DNA of 64,000 bases from positions 1-64,000 of the forward strand of contig NZ_PPCN01000005.1 in NCBI RefSeq assembly GCF_002906165.1, in the 5' to 3' direction. The translations under genes and the position numbers were made by a program. The notes beneath the pieces are model-generated. The model saw only the letters and a list, made by a program, of their open reading frames with translations. It did no database searches and was not told where the DNA came from. Each line of letters starts with the position of its first letter. Within the stretch, counting starts at the first letter, position 1. Positions 43,267 through 52,159 of this stretch are shown here, in pieces. This stretch comes from Roseibium marinum. GTDB taxonomy: Bacteria; Pseudomonadota; Alphaproteobacteria; Rhizobiales; Stappiaceae.

Positions 43267-44310
43267 ATGAAAGCAGCCAGGCTTTACGAATATGATCCGG
43301 CGATGAATGTCGAGCTCAAGATCGAGAACGTCTCGCCACCCACAATCAACACGCCGGACGGAGTGATCGTGAAGGTCGGCGCGGCCGGCCTGTGCCGGAC
43401 GGATCTGCACATTATCGAAGGTGTGTGGAAGGACATCATGGATGTCGAAGGTAGTCTTCTACCCTATATCATGGGGCACGAGAATGCCGGGTGGGTGGAA
43501 GACGTCGGCAGCAACGTCACCGCTGTCAAACCGGGTGACGCGGTGATCTGTCATCCGTTCCGCAGTTGCGGAACATGTTTGAACTGCCGCTATGGGCACG
43601 ACATGTATTGTGACCACGGGCAATTTCCCGGCCTGGGGCTGGATGGCGGGTTTGCCGAATATTTTCTCACCAACGAGCGCTCCCTGATCAAGCTGAACAC
43701 GGATATCACGCCCCTGGAAGTGGCTCCGATGGCCGATGCCGGCATCACCGCCTACCGGGCAGCAAAACGGGCGGCGCGGCTTGTCTATCCGGGAGCCTAT
43801 GTCACGGTTTTAGGGGTCGGCGGACTGGGCCACATCGCGGTCCAGTGCCTCAAGCACATCTGCGGAGCGCGCGTCATCGCTGTTGACCGCGAACCGGGCG
43901 CACGCCTTCTGGCCAAGCAGTTGGGGGCGGATATCGTTCTGGATGGCGGGCCGGATCTCATCGAGACGATCAAGGAAGTCACCGGCGGCGGTAGTCATGT
44001 GGTGATCGATTTCGTCGGTGAACTCGGCGTTGAGAACATCTGCTGGAAACTGCTGCGGCAGGGAGGCGAACTGATTGTCGTCGGCTATGGCGGCACGATA
44101 GAAATCCCGACCGTCGAACTGGTGGTCAACGAAATCAAGATTGGCGGAAGCCTGGTCGGGGACTACACCGAACTGGTCGAACTGATGGAGATGAATGCGG
44201 ACGGCCTGGTGAAAATGCACTACACTGAGTATTCGCTCGACAACATCAATACCGCAATCAGGGATTTCAAGGATCATCGCTTCACCGGGCGCGGGGTTAT
44301 CGTGCCGTAA
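43267..44310 (+). CDS. adh: Zinc-dependent alcohol dehydrogenase of the monooxygenase cluster
   Basis: A 347-residue medium-chain dehydrogenase. The catalytic zinc site is CRTDLH with GHENAG. Structural zinc cysteines are in CGTCLNCRYGHDMYC, and the NAD motif is GVGGLGHIAVQ. It starts at ATG 43267 with AAGGAAAGGA upstream. It would oxidise the alcohol made by the monooxygenase, such as 2-propanol from propane, in line with adh genes in other mim/prm clusters. The MITE-like element upstream may have changed its expression. Confidence 0.92.
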   Translation: MKAARLYEYDPAMNVELKIENVSPPTINTPDGVIVKVGAAGLCRTDLHIIEGVWKDIMDVEGSLLPYIMGHENAGWVEDVGSNVTAVKPGDAVICHPFRSCGTCLNCRYGHDMYCDHGQFPGLGLDGGFAEYFLTNERSLIKLNTDITPLEVAPMADAGITAYRAAKRAARLVYPGAYVTVLGVGGLGHIAVQCLKHICGARVIAVDREPGARLLAKQLGADIVLDGGPDLIETIKEVTGGGSHVVIDFVGELGVENICWKLLRQGGELIVVGYGGTIEIPTVELVVNEIKIGGSLVGDYTELVELMEMNADGLVKMHYTEYSLDNINTAIRDFKDHRFTGRGVIVP

Positions 44311-44466
44311 GTGATTTGAATATCGAGTCTTCCGGAGACAGCGTGGCATGCATGTCGTCGTCGGAAGGCTTGATCCGGCTGTGCAGATTTGATCCAGCGG
44401 ACAGACAAATTTCAAGCAAGATGTTTCATATATTCCGGCGAGCGTGCCTTCAGGCCGTGCCGGCGG

Positions 44467-46503
44467 CTATTTGCCTCGATCGAGTCCGTAGATCCTGATT
44501 TTTCGATAGAGGGTCGGACGGGAAATTCCCAGCGATGTGGCCACTTTCGAAAGGTTTCCCCCTTCAAGTTCGATTGCCCTTTGGATGGCAACGGACTCGA
44601 TGGCGTCAAGATTGAGCCTTTCAGGGATCAAGGTCCGGTGGTCTCCTGGAAGGAGCATGTCATCGTCCGGGATTGTGATTTCGGTGGGCAGGTCTGAAAC
44701 CGATACATGATCGCCCGGGGACAGCAGTCGCAACCGTTCAATGGTGTTCCGCAACTCGCGCACATTGCCGGGCCAGCGGTAGGCGCAAAGTGCGGCGCGG
44801 GCACTGTCGTCGAGAATTAACGGCTCACGGCCGAACTTCCGAGCCACGGTCTGGTTGATGTGGTCAATCAGTTGTTCGATGTCCTTGCCCCGTTCGCGCA
44901 GCGGCGGAACGTCGATCACGATTGCGCCAATCCGGTAAAACAGGTCGCGGCGGAAGCTGCCTTCTTCGATATCCAGACGAAGGTTGCGGTTGGTCATGGC
45001 GACGAGTTGTACGTCGATCGGCCGGCGGCGGTTGCAGCCGATACGATAGACGGCTCGCTGTTCGAGTGTGCGTAGCAGATAGGACTGAAGTTCCAGCGGC
45101 ATGTCTCCGATCTCGTCGAGACAAAGCACTCCGCCATTGGCCAATTCGAATTTTCCGGCCTTTCCATCGCGCAGCGCTCCGGTAAAGGCACCGGCAACAT
45201 GGCCGAAGAGTTCGCCGCCGATCAGATCGCCTGAAATCGCGGCGCAATTGATTGCGACATAAGGGGTATCGCGTTCGGTGTGGTGGCTGTGAATGAGCCG
45301 CGCGAAAAGTTCCTTGCCGACACCTGTTTCGCCCTGCACGAGCACCGTGACATTGGCCTCCGCCGCGCGGCGGGCGAAATCCATTGCCTCCAGCATCTTG
45401 GGGCAATTACCGACGATTTGAATTTCGTCTTCGTTGACACCCACGCGCGGTGCGATTTTGACGCTGCTGGGCCGTGCCGAGCTTTTCTTCGACACCGACT
45501 GCCCGGGAAGAATGACCACCGCACCGCGGGTTTCCCCCTCGGTTTTCAGAAGTTCGACGCCTTTGGTCACAAGTTCACGCGGCAGGGCCTCGGCCAACTG
45601 GCCCCCGGTCATTTCCGGCCGCATGGTGAGCAATATCTGCCCTATACCCAGTTGCTGTGCGCGAGGAAACGGAATTCTGTCGGTGTTGCGGCTGTAGATG
45701 ATCCGGCCGTGCCGGTTCAACAGCACGACGCCGTCGGCATTGTCCGGCGGCGTGGGCAAATCGATAAATGCCTCGAGCAGAATCGTTCGTTCTTCCCGCA
45801 AATCTTCGTAAAGCGCGATCTCGATCTCCCGGGCGGCCGCGACGACGAGCGCCATGTTATGCGGGCGGAAGATATTGGGCGGGCCTGAGAGATCGACCAC
45901 TCCAACCACGCTCTTGTCGAGTGGATCGAAGATCGGTGCGGCGGCGCAGGTCCAGGCCTTGATCCCGAGGCAAAAATGCTCGGAAGCATGGACATAGGCT
46001 GCCTTGCCTGTGCTCAGCGCCGTTCCGATGCCATTTGTGCCGATAACGCCCTCGGCCCAGACGCCGCCGATTTCCAGTTGGATATCGCGTCCGGCATCGA
46101 TTGTCTGAGGGTCGCCGATAGCTTCGATGATGGCACCGTTTTTATCCGTCAGGATCAGGATGGCGCCTGATTCCGCAAGATGCGGGGCCAGCCGTGAAAA
46201 GGCGGCCTGCGCCGCACTGACCAGGCTCTGATTCTTCTGGCTCAGGGATTTGACGTGATCGGCGGTCAGTTTCGTGGGTGTTGCATCCGACAACGCACTG
46301 ATGCCCCAGTCGGAACTGCGGTCCCAGGACTTCAGGATCTCGGGGCGAACGCCGGCAAACCCACGTTCGATTTCCTCTGTTTCCAGCCGGCCTTCGACAT
46401 ATTGTTCCCAGGCACGCATCGTTGCGCGTTCGTTGTTATGGAAACCGGGTGTCGGCGTGTCAGATCTTGCTGATTTTCTCGAAGAGAAATAACTCGTCAA
46501 CAT
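44467..46503 (-). CDS. Sigma-54-dependent activator, AcoR/MimR-like
   Basis: A 678-residue enhancer-binding protein. The N-terminal GAF-type sensor carries EGVIGTNGIGTAL, typical of AcoR. The AAA+ domain from about residue 380 has Walker A GETGVGKE, the sigma-54 contact GAFTGA and Walker B CLDEIGD. The C-terminus is a Fis-type helix-turn-helix (NLSKVATSLGISRPTLYRKIRIYGL). It is encoded convergently at the end of the cluster, as MimR is in mycobacteria. It probably activates the sigma-54 promoter at 34613-34628 through the inverted repeats at 34403-34477 when a substrate or product binds the GAF domain. Confidence 0.93.
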   Translation of the reverse strand: MLTSYFSSRKSARSDTPTPGFHNNERATMRAWEQYVEGRLETEEIERGFAGVRPEILKSWDRSSDWGISALSDATPTKLTADHVKSLSQKNQSLVSAAQAAFSRLAPHLAESGAILILTDKNGAIIEAIGDPQTIDAGRDIQLEIGGVWAEGVIGTNGIGTALSTGKAAYVHASEHFCLGIKAWTCAAAPIFDPLDKSVVGVVDLSGPPNIFRPHNMALVVAAAREIEIALYEDLREERTILLEAFIDLPTPPDNADGVVLLNRHGRIIYSRNTDRIPFPRAQQLGIGQILLTMRPEMTGGQLAEALPRELVTKGVELLKTEGETRGAVVILPGQSVSKKSSARPSSVKIAPRVGVNEDEIQIVGNCPKMLEAMDFARRAAEANVTVLVQGETGVGKELFARLIHSHHTERDTPYVAINCAAISGDLIGGELFGHVAGAFTGALRDGKAGKFELANGGVLCLDEIGDMPLELQSYLLRTLEQRAVYRIGCNRRRPIDVQLVAMTNRNLRLDIEEGSFRRDLFYRIGAIVIDVPPLRERGKDIEQLIDHINQTVARKFGREPLILDDSARAALCAYRWPGNVRELRNTIERLRLLSPGDHVSVSDLPTEITIPDDDMLLPGDHRTLIPERLNLDAIESVAIQRAIELEGGNLSKVATSLGISRPTLYRKIRIYGLDRGK

Positions 46504-46570
46504 GCTGATTGTCGTCCTAGGCTGGGAGAGTATCCGTAGCGGGCAAACAATTTCGTCCTAAGGACAGGGG

Positions 46571-47056
46571 TCAGGAGACCTCGAGCCTTTTGCGCATCAC
46601 TTCAAGAAACTTTTCCTGGATGTCCGGCGTTTCGATTACAATTCCGTTGAGGTCCTCAAGATCCTGTTCGACGTCCTCTTCCAGGGGAGAGATGAACCCG
46701 TTTTCCTCGGTTGCCAGCGCAAAATAGCGCGTCGTTCCCCTGCTGCGGATCTCTCCCAGAAACAACAACTGCTTGCCCGAGATCTTGTCCATCACGAACA
46801 CACGATTGTTCGCGCTGATCCGAACGGCCGGATCGGTTTCTTCCCGGGTTTGCGAGCCGCCAAGTATATGGATGATCAGCCCGTCCGGTTTCGGTTCCTG
46901 CCGGGATTGCCTCAACTTTTCGCGCGAGCGTGAAAATCCGCCGTTGCTTATCTGGTCGGCAAGGCGATGGATCGTGGCCCGGTTTTCGTTGATCAGGCGT
47001 TTTGCGGCAACGTCTTCGCGCCGGGGACCGTCTTTCTTGGAAAAAATGTCAACCAC
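46571..47056 (-). CDS. Hypothetical protein (161 aa)
   Basis: GTG 47056 is preceded by GGGAGA at a good distance. The protein has a basic N-terminal third (KRLINENRATIHRLADQISNGGFSRSREKLRQSRQ), then mixed strands (GLIIHILGGSQTREETD, VFVMDKISGKQLLFLGEI) and an acidic helical C-terminus. I recognise no family. It lies 67 bp upstream of the sigma-54 activator gene on the same strand and could be co-transcribed. Confidence 0.6.
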   Translation of the reverse strand: MVDIFSKKDGPRREDVAAKRLINENRATIHRLADQISNGGFSRSREKLRQSRQEPKPDGLIIHILGGSQTREETDPAVRISANNRVFVMDKISGKQLLFLGEIRSRGTTRYFALATEENGFISPLEEDVEQDLEDLNGIVIETPDIQEKFLEVMRKRLEVS

Positions 47057-47586
47057 TCTATCGTCTCCCTGGATGCGTTCGAGTCGGGTTGGTCACGTCT
47101 CCCGGACAATCATCCGGGAATCGACAGACTGGTTGGTCTGACGCCTCCCCAAACGCCTGAGTGCATTCATCGTAGAGGTATTGGCTGGCCTGGTGGCAGG
47201 ACACGTCCAAAACGCGCCGCGCTCATCTGCGCCGCGTCTTCCTGACACACTAGGTCTCCCTCCCATTTTGACCGCTGGTTCGCTCTGCCGATTGGCCGGC
47301 GAGGACCGAGGTTCCTTGGCCTCTAGTGTGCGACAAATTTACTCAGCTACTAGAAGAAAGTCCAGTTTTTGTTGGTTAAATTACCTATCATTGTTGTCAC
47401 GATTTTATTTGGTAAGGAAAAAAATGTTTACATACAGTGAGGCCGGTCAAAATTAACGTCAAACGCTGGATAAGGTATCGTATTCAAGAAAAGAATATTT
47501 TGCAGTGCAGCAAGATGTTTGGTGAAATATTAGCGGTTGCAACGGATGCGTCGGGGTGCCGGTAATAGGTTGAAGATGAGGGAATT
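47057..47586. other. Intergenic region with inverted repeats, AT-rich right half
   Basis: No supported gene in 530 bp. A short hairpin CCCGGA/TCCGGG lies near 47098-47116. CACACTAG (47246-47253) and CTAGTGTG (47323-47330) form an 8-bp inverted repeat 69 nt apart. From about 47330 the sequence becomes AT-rich. Promoters for the flanking genes may lie here, but no convincing -35/-10 pair was found. Confidence 0.45.
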
Positions 47587-48153
47587 GTGGTGACAGACGA
47601 CGCTTACGCTGCGGTAAGCGCTTTGCCGGAGAGTGCCGACATCAGTCTTCCTGCCGGACAGCTTCACTTGAGGCGGACCTTGATCGGAGACGGTCCGATG
47701 ATCGCCGACGCGTTGGCGACGCGATCCGTCTCCCGATATCTGGCGGCTCTTCCATACCCGCCGGACGAGGCGACGTTGCATACCTACCTGCAATTTCTCT
47801 GCAGTTCGGGGCAGGCCTCCCGGACCATGGAATTGAACGGTGCGTTCGCCGGCATCGTTACGCTGTCCAGTCAGTTGACTTTCTGGGTGGTCTGCAAGTT
47901 CTGGCGGAAGGGGTTGGCCAGCCGGTCCATCGATTGGTTGGCCGAAAACTATTTTTCCAAACCAGTTGATCTCCCGATCAAAGCCGAAGTTCATACCGCA
48001 AACGAGGCGTCGCTCGCATTGTTGACCAGAAAGGGTTTCGAGCGGAGCGGTTCGAACAAACGGCGCTTTTCCTTCGTTACCGAAACAGCGGAGGAATTCG
48101 TTCCGCTGCTATTGTCCCGCAGTGCCTGGCAGATCCATAAAGAGGGAGACTGA
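47587..48153 (+). CDS. GNAT-family N-acetyltransferase
   Basis: A 188-residue protein with a RimJ/RimL-like layout. LHLRRTLIGDGPMIADALATRSVSRYL forms the N-terminal part, and GKFWRKGLASRSIDWLAENYF-like sequence (residues about 103-123) occupies the acetyl-CoA-binding segment. EVHTANEASLALLTRKGFERSG is the conserved C-terminal motif. The start is GTG 47587 with GAGGG upstream; a second GTG follows at 47590. The acceptor substrate is unknown. Confidence 0.82.
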   Translation: MVTDDAYAAVSALPESADISLPAGQLHLRRTLIGDGPMIADALATRSVSRYLAALPYPPDEATLHTYLQFLCSSGQASRTMELNGAFAGIVTLSSQLTFWVVCKFWRKGLASRSIDWLAENYFSKPVDLPIKAEVHTANEASLALLTRKGFERSGSNKRRFSFVTETAEEFVPLLLSRSAWQIHKEGD

Positions 48154-48206
48154 AAGGAGAGCCGGTCACCTTTGCTGCCCTGAAAATTTTCCACCCTGAA
48201 CCGTGG

Positions 48207-48923
48207 CTATTCGCTGGGCTCCAATGCCTCAAGCGCGGTTCTTGACCGGGAGTGGGCTTTCTCGATGTGATTGTGCATGAAAGCCGTAGCGCCTTCGGTA
48301 TCTCCCGCCAGCAGATGGTCAACAATATCCGCATGGTCCTTCCAGACCGGAAGGGCGGCGTCCGGGTCTTTGAGGACGACCGCCATTGACCGGCGAATGT
48401 GATGCCAATTGATCCGCATTGAATTCTCGATAACCGGATTGCCGCTCCACCGGAAAATCATTTCGTGGAAATCGATATCCGCTTGCAGCATCGCACCGAC
48501 GTCCCCTGACCGCACTGCTGCGTTGCCGCTTTCGAGGATGGCTCCGGCATGGTTCTTCGCGCTTTCCGGCAGCCGCATGCCGGCCAGGCGAACGGCGAAA
48601 GGTTCGATGACGGACCGGAATTCGTAGATCGACTGAAACAGATCCCGGTCAATCGGGGTTACAATGACACCGCGGCGGCCTGTATCGGCAACGAGCTGAT
48701 TGGCTTTTAAAATGGAAATGGCGCTGTTAACAGGTTGCCGGGAAACATTGAGTTTTGCGGCGATCTCATCCTGTGTCAGTCTTTCTCCAGGCCCCAGTTC
48801 ACCGGTGCAGATGGCGTTGAGCAGGATCTCGTAGGTCTGCTCGACGAGCGATTTTCGGGGCTTGATCGAGTCCATCTTCTGTTCCGCGATTTGCTGCCGG
48901 ACACCCTCGAGCAGGACGTGCAT
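48207..48923 (-). CDS. GntR-family regulator with FCD domain
   Basis: A 238-residue regulator. The winged helix-turn-helix covers EQTYEILLNAICTGELGPGERLTQDEIAAKLNVSRQPVNSAISILKANQLV. The all-helical FCD effector domain follows, with FRSVIEPFAVRLA, DFHEMIFRWSGNPVI and the HHIRRSM/HADIVDHLLAGD histidines that usually bind metal and effector. I use ATG 48923; TTG 48941 and ATG 48875 are alternatives. It may control the divergent genes at 49039-51978. Confidence 0.9.
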   Translation of the reverse strand: MHVLLEGVRQQIAEQKMDSIKPRKSLVEQTYEILLNAICTGELGPGERLTQDEIAAKLNVSRQPVNSAISILKANQLVADTGRRGVIVTPIDRDLFQSIYEFRSVIEPFAVRLAGMRLPESAKNHAGAILESGNAAVRSGDVGAMLQADIDFHEMIFRWSGNPVIENSMRINWHHIRRSMAVVLKDPDAALPVWKDHADIVDHLLAGDTEGATAFMHNHIEKAHSRSRTALEALEPSE

Positions 48924-49038
48924 TAATTGGGACTTGACCAATTCAATAGAGAGAATACCCTTATTTCGTATACAAAATTCGGTATGTCATCAAAAGGATA
49001 AGTTCTGGCATAACCAGTGCATCGTTGGAGGAGAGCCG

Positions 49039-49332
49039 ATGTGCCATGTTTTTGCCGGTCAGGAACCGGAGAGATATGCAAGTCATACGAGGCGGCTGCG
49101 CCTGAACGGGCAAAGCACGAGCATTCGCCTTGAAAACTCGTTCTGGCAAATTCTTGACCAGATAGCCGCGACTGAAGGCGTCACCACACCGGTCTTCATT
49201 TCCACGTTGCACTCGGAGGTGTTGCAGCTGAGCGGGGAGCCATCGAACTTCACATCGCTGCTGCGCTGCGCCTGCCTGAAGTTCATGGAAATGTCACCCG
49301 ATCACCACGCCGCCTCCATCGCCGCTGAATAA
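49039..49332 (+). CDS. Ribbon-helix-helix domain protein
   Basis: A 97-residue protein. TRRLRLNGQSTSIRLENSFWQILDQIAATEGVTTPVFISTL is a strand followed by two helices, as in the RHH_4 family common in alphaproteobacteria. GGAGGAGAG precedes the ATG. Members are presumed DNA-binding or protein-binding. It is divergent from the GntR gene, with about 115 bp between starts. Confidence 0.75.
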   Translation: MCHVFAGQEPERYASHTRRLRLNGQSTSIRLENSFWQILDQIAATEGVTTPVFISTLHSEVLQLSGEPSNFTSLLRCACLKFMEMSPDHHAASIAAE

Positions 49333-49446
49333 CTGTCGAGACTGCGCCGTAAATTTTCCCGGTGGCAGTATAGGCATACTACCCGCGCCCCGGGTCGGCG
49401 GCGTTACGCTCCTGTTGTGATGTGAAAAATCCAGCAGGAGCGGCAT

Positions 49447-49842
49447 TTGGCCAAAGCAATCCATTCTATGGTCCGGGTTCTGGACGAACGCCGGTCTGTC
49501 GATTTTTACGACAAGGCCTTCGGTCTGAAAGTCGCCGACCGGTTGGACTTTCCGGATTTTACCCTTGTCTATCTGAGCAATCCGGAATCCGGTTTTGAGG
49601 TCGAGCTGACCGTCAACAAGGGGCGCACGGATCCCTATGACCTGGGTGACGGGTACGGTCACCTGGCCGTTTCGGTCGAGAACCTCGATGCGGAACATGC
49701 TCGGTTCGAAGCCGAAGGTCTGCACCCCCGAAAACTCGTCGAATTCGCGCCTGCCGGGGAGGTTGTTGCGCGGTTTTTCTTTGTCGCTGATCCGGACGGC
49801 TACCAGATCGAGGTGCTGGAGCGTGGAGGCCGGTTCAAGTGA
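49447..49842 (+). CDS. Glyoxalase/lactoylglutathione-lyase-like protein (VOC fold)
   Basis: A 131-residue VOC protein. It has HSMVRVLDERRSVDFYDKAFGLKV, a metal-type Glu in GFEVELTVN, GYGHLAVSVENL and the late FFVADPDGYQIEVLER. Start is TTG 49447 with CAGGAG upstream; ATG 49468 is a poorer choice because it would delete the first strand. The spacing of His and Glu residues fits glyoxalase I. It lies 20 bp upstream of the Tat-signal protein gene, so it may protect against 2-oxoaldehydes made by the GMC dehydrogenase. Confidence 0.85.
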   Translation: MAKAIHSMVRVLDERRSVDFYDKAFGLKVADRLDFPDFTLVYLSNPESGFEVELTVNKGRTDPYDLGDGYGHLAVSVENLDAEHARFEAEGLHPRKLVEFAPAGEVVARFFFVADPDGYQIEVLERGGRFK

Positions 49843-49862
49843 TTCAAGTGGGAGGAGAGAAA

Positions 49863-50387
49863 ATGAAAAGTCCCAAGGGCCCGAAAGGATTGACCAGGCG
49901 TCAGCTCCTCACGAGGGTGAGTGCTGCGGGCGCCGTGTTTGTGGTCGGTTCCGGATTCATGGCGGCCAAGGACGCTGCCTGGGCAACGGAACTGACGACT
50001 GTGAAGCCGGAGACGTTTGCGTCCCTGGTTCAAATGGCCCGTGACATCTACCCGCATGACCGCATCGGCGACGAATATTACGTCCTCGCGGTGAAGGGGT
50101 ATGACAACCCGGACAATGCCGAAGATATCGAAGCCGGGATCGAGGCCTTGAATTCGGCCGCCCGCGGCAAGGGGTTCGCGTCCTATCTCGATATCGGATG
50201 GGAAGCCGATCGCGTGCGTGTCCTTCAGTCCATGGAAGAAAGCCCGTTTTTCCAGAAGATCCGCGGTGGCCTTGTGACCGGCCTTTACAACCAGAAGGCC
50301 GTTTGGCCCCTGTTTGGATACGAAGGGGCATCCTTTGAGCTCGGTGGATACATCGATCGGGGCTTCAACGACATAAACTGGCTTTGA
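49863..50387 (+). CDS. Tat-signal small subunit of a GMC dehydrogenase
   Basis: A 174-residue exported protein. LTRRQLLTRVSAAGAVFVVGSGFM is a twin-arginine-type signal near residues 10-33. The mature part, TVKPETFASLVQMARDIYPHDRI, resembles gluconate 2-dehydrogenase subunit 3-like proteins. GGGAGGAGAG precedes ATG 49863. It is followed by a large GMC oxidoreductase, the usual partner. The pair probably forms a periplasmic flavin dehydrogenase exported together by Tat, since the large subunit has no signal of its own. Confidence 0.82.
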   Translation: MKSPKGPKGLTRRQLLTRVSAAGAVFVVGSGFMAAKDAAWATELTTVKPETFASLVQMARDIYPHDRIGDEYYVLAVKGYDNPDNAEDIEAGIEALNSAARGKGFASYLDIGWEADRVRVLQSMEESPFFQKIRGGLVTGLYNQKAVWPLFGYEGASFELGGYIDRGFNDINWL

Positions 50388-50406
50388 GCCTTCGGGAGGA
50401 ATAACC

Positions 50407-51978
50407 ATGGCTGCACCTTTTGACCTGAACGACGATAGTGTTGTTGTTGTCATCGGAACAGGCGCCGGGGGAGGCGTGCTGGCAAACGAACTGGCGCAGA
50501 AAGGCGTAAGCGTCGTCGCCCTTGAGGCAGGCGGACGCTATCTGCCGGAAGACTACGTCAATGACGAATGGGAAAGCTTCGGACAACTGGCGTGGGTGGA
50601 TCCGCGCACGACGTCCGGTGACTGGCGTGTTTCCAGGGATTTTTCCGGTCTTCCCGCATGGATCGTCAAAGCTGTCGGCGGATCGTCGATCCACTGGGCG
50701 GGGGCTTCGCTGCGTTTTCAGCCACATGAATGGAAGGCGAAAACCACTTACGGTGCCGTCCAGGGCGCGAACCTGCTCGATTGGCCGATTACGGGAGAGG
50801 AACTCGATCCCTGGTACACTCTGGCTGAAGACAAGCTCGGTGTGACGCGAACCGGCGGCCGCGCCGGCCTGCCGGGCAACAACAATTTTCTTGTTCTTGA
50901 AAAGGGCGCAAAGGCGCTTGGCTACAAGGAGGTTCATACGGGCCGGATGGCGATCAATTCGGCCGATTATGATGACCGGGTCTCTTGCCAGCAGACAGGG
51001 TTCTGCTTCCAGGGCTGCAAATGGGGAGCCAAATGGTCCTCGGCCTATACCGACGTTCCGCGGGGCGAAGCGACGGGAAACCTCGAAGTTCGCGATCATG
51101 CACATGTGGCGCGTATCGTGCATAATGACCAGGGCAAGGTGACGGGTGTCGAATATTTCGACAAGGACGGCAGTCTTCAGCTGCAGAAAGCACGGCTTGT
51201 CAGTGTCGCCGGCAACTCGATCGAAAGCCCGCGGCTGCTGCTCAACTCGGCATCCGCAATGTTCCCGGACGGGCTGGCCAACAGCTCCGGGCAGGTGGGG
51301 CGCAATTACATGCGGCACATGACCGGTTCGGTCTACGCGGTGTTCGACAAGCCGGTAAAAATGTGGCGCGGAACGACCATGGCGGGCATCATTCAGGATG
51401 AAGCCCGGCACGATCCCTCGCGCGGGTTCGTCGGGGGCTACGAGCTGGAAACCCTGTCGCTCGGTCTGCCGTTCATGGCCGCTTTCCTTGATCCCGGCGC
51501 CTGGGGACGAGAATTCACCTCCGCGATGGATTCTTATGAAAACATGGCCGGTTTGTGGATCGTCGGCGAAGACATGCCGCAGGAAACCAACCGCATAACC
51601 GTCAACCACGATGTCAAGGACCAATGGGGCCTTCCGGTCGCCAACGTGCATTTCGACGATCATCCCAATGATGTCGCCATGCGAAATCATGCCTACAAAC
51701 AAGGGCAGGCTATCTACGAGGCGGTCGGGGCAACCCGGACATTCCCGACGCCGCCATACCCATCGACCCACAATCTCGGTACCAACCGGATGTCCGAAAA
51801 GCCAAGAGACGGGGTGGTCAACAAGTGGGGCCAAACCCACGACATCCCGAACCTCTTCATATCCGATGGCTCCCAGTTCACGACGGGAGCTTCGGAAAAT
51901 CCTACACTTACGATCGTTGCGCTCGCAATCCGCCAGGCGGATCACATCGCGCGTGAATTGAGCGCGGGCAATATCTGA
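50407..51978 (+). CDS. GMC-family dehydrogenase large subunit
   Basis: A 523-residue flavoprotein. The FAD motif VVVVIGTGAGGGVLANEL lies near residue 12. WIVKAVGGSSIHWAGASLRFQPHEW is the conserved core, CFQGCKWGAKWSSAYTDVP follows in the middle, and the C-terminal catalytic region is THNLGTNRM and FTTGASENPTLT. It belongs with the gluconate/sorbitol dehydrogenase-like group that has a subunit-3 partner. No cytochrome c subunit is adjacent. It is the last gene before the presumed right end of the island. Confidence 0.9.
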   Translation: MAAPFDLNDDSVVVVIGTGAGGGVLANELAQKGVSVVALEAGGRYLPEDYVNDEWESFGQLAWVDPRTTSGDWRVSRDFSGLPAWIVKAVGGSSIHWAGASLRFQPHEWKAKTTYGAVQGANLLDWPITGEELDPWYTLAEDKLGVTRTGGRAGLPGNNNFLVLEKGAKALGYKEVHTGRMAINSADYDDRVSCQQTGFCFQGCKWGAKWSSAYTDVPRGEATGNLEVRDHAHVARIVHNDQGKVTGVEYFDKDGSLQLQKARLVSVAGNSIESPRLLLNSASAMFPDGLANSSGQVGRNYMRHMTGSVYAVFDKPVKMWRGTTMAGIIQDEARHDPSRGFVGGYELETLSLGLPFMAAFLDPGAWGREFTSAMDSYENMAGLWIVGEDMPQETNRITVNHDVKDQWGLPVANVHFDDHPNDVAMRNHAYKQGQAIYEAVGATRTFPTPPYPSTHNLGTNRMSEKPRDGVVNKWGQTHDIPNLFISDGSQFTTGASENPTLTIVALAIRQADHIARELSAGNI

Positions 51979-52139
51979 TCAACAGAATTGGACCGGCCGG
52001 GCGGCATAAATGCTGCCCGGTAGCCATCTGGGAGTTACGATTGCGCGGCACCGGAATCTGGAAAATTAACAACCAATCAATCGAAGCGGTTCCGGAGTGA
52101 CGAGATAAATAGCAAAGTTTAAAGTCTCGGTGTGATCAG
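51979..52139. other. Intergenic segment left of the right attachment site
   Basis: There is no gene in this 161-bp segment. It shows no extended similarity to the tRNA body at 19-82, so the second copy of the tRNA end at 52140 is not part of a complete tRNA gene. Confidence 0.5.
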
Positions 52140-52159
52140 GCTCCCGCAACCAAATCAAA
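52140..52159 (+). repeat. Putative attR: copy of the tRNA-fMet 3' end
   Basis: These 20 bases are identical to positions 83-102 and in the same orientation. The preceding base at 52139 and upstream do not continue the tRNA sequence. A strong terminator begins right after it, as expected if the original chromosomal tRNA terminator was displaced here by integration. Together with 83-102 it defines a 52-kb candidate island. Confidence 0.7.

Noticed and set aside
47246..47330. CACACTAG/CTAGTGTG inverted repeat as ends of an IS remnant
   Set aside because: Only 8 bp match, there is no coding remnant between the arms, and no target duplication is visible.
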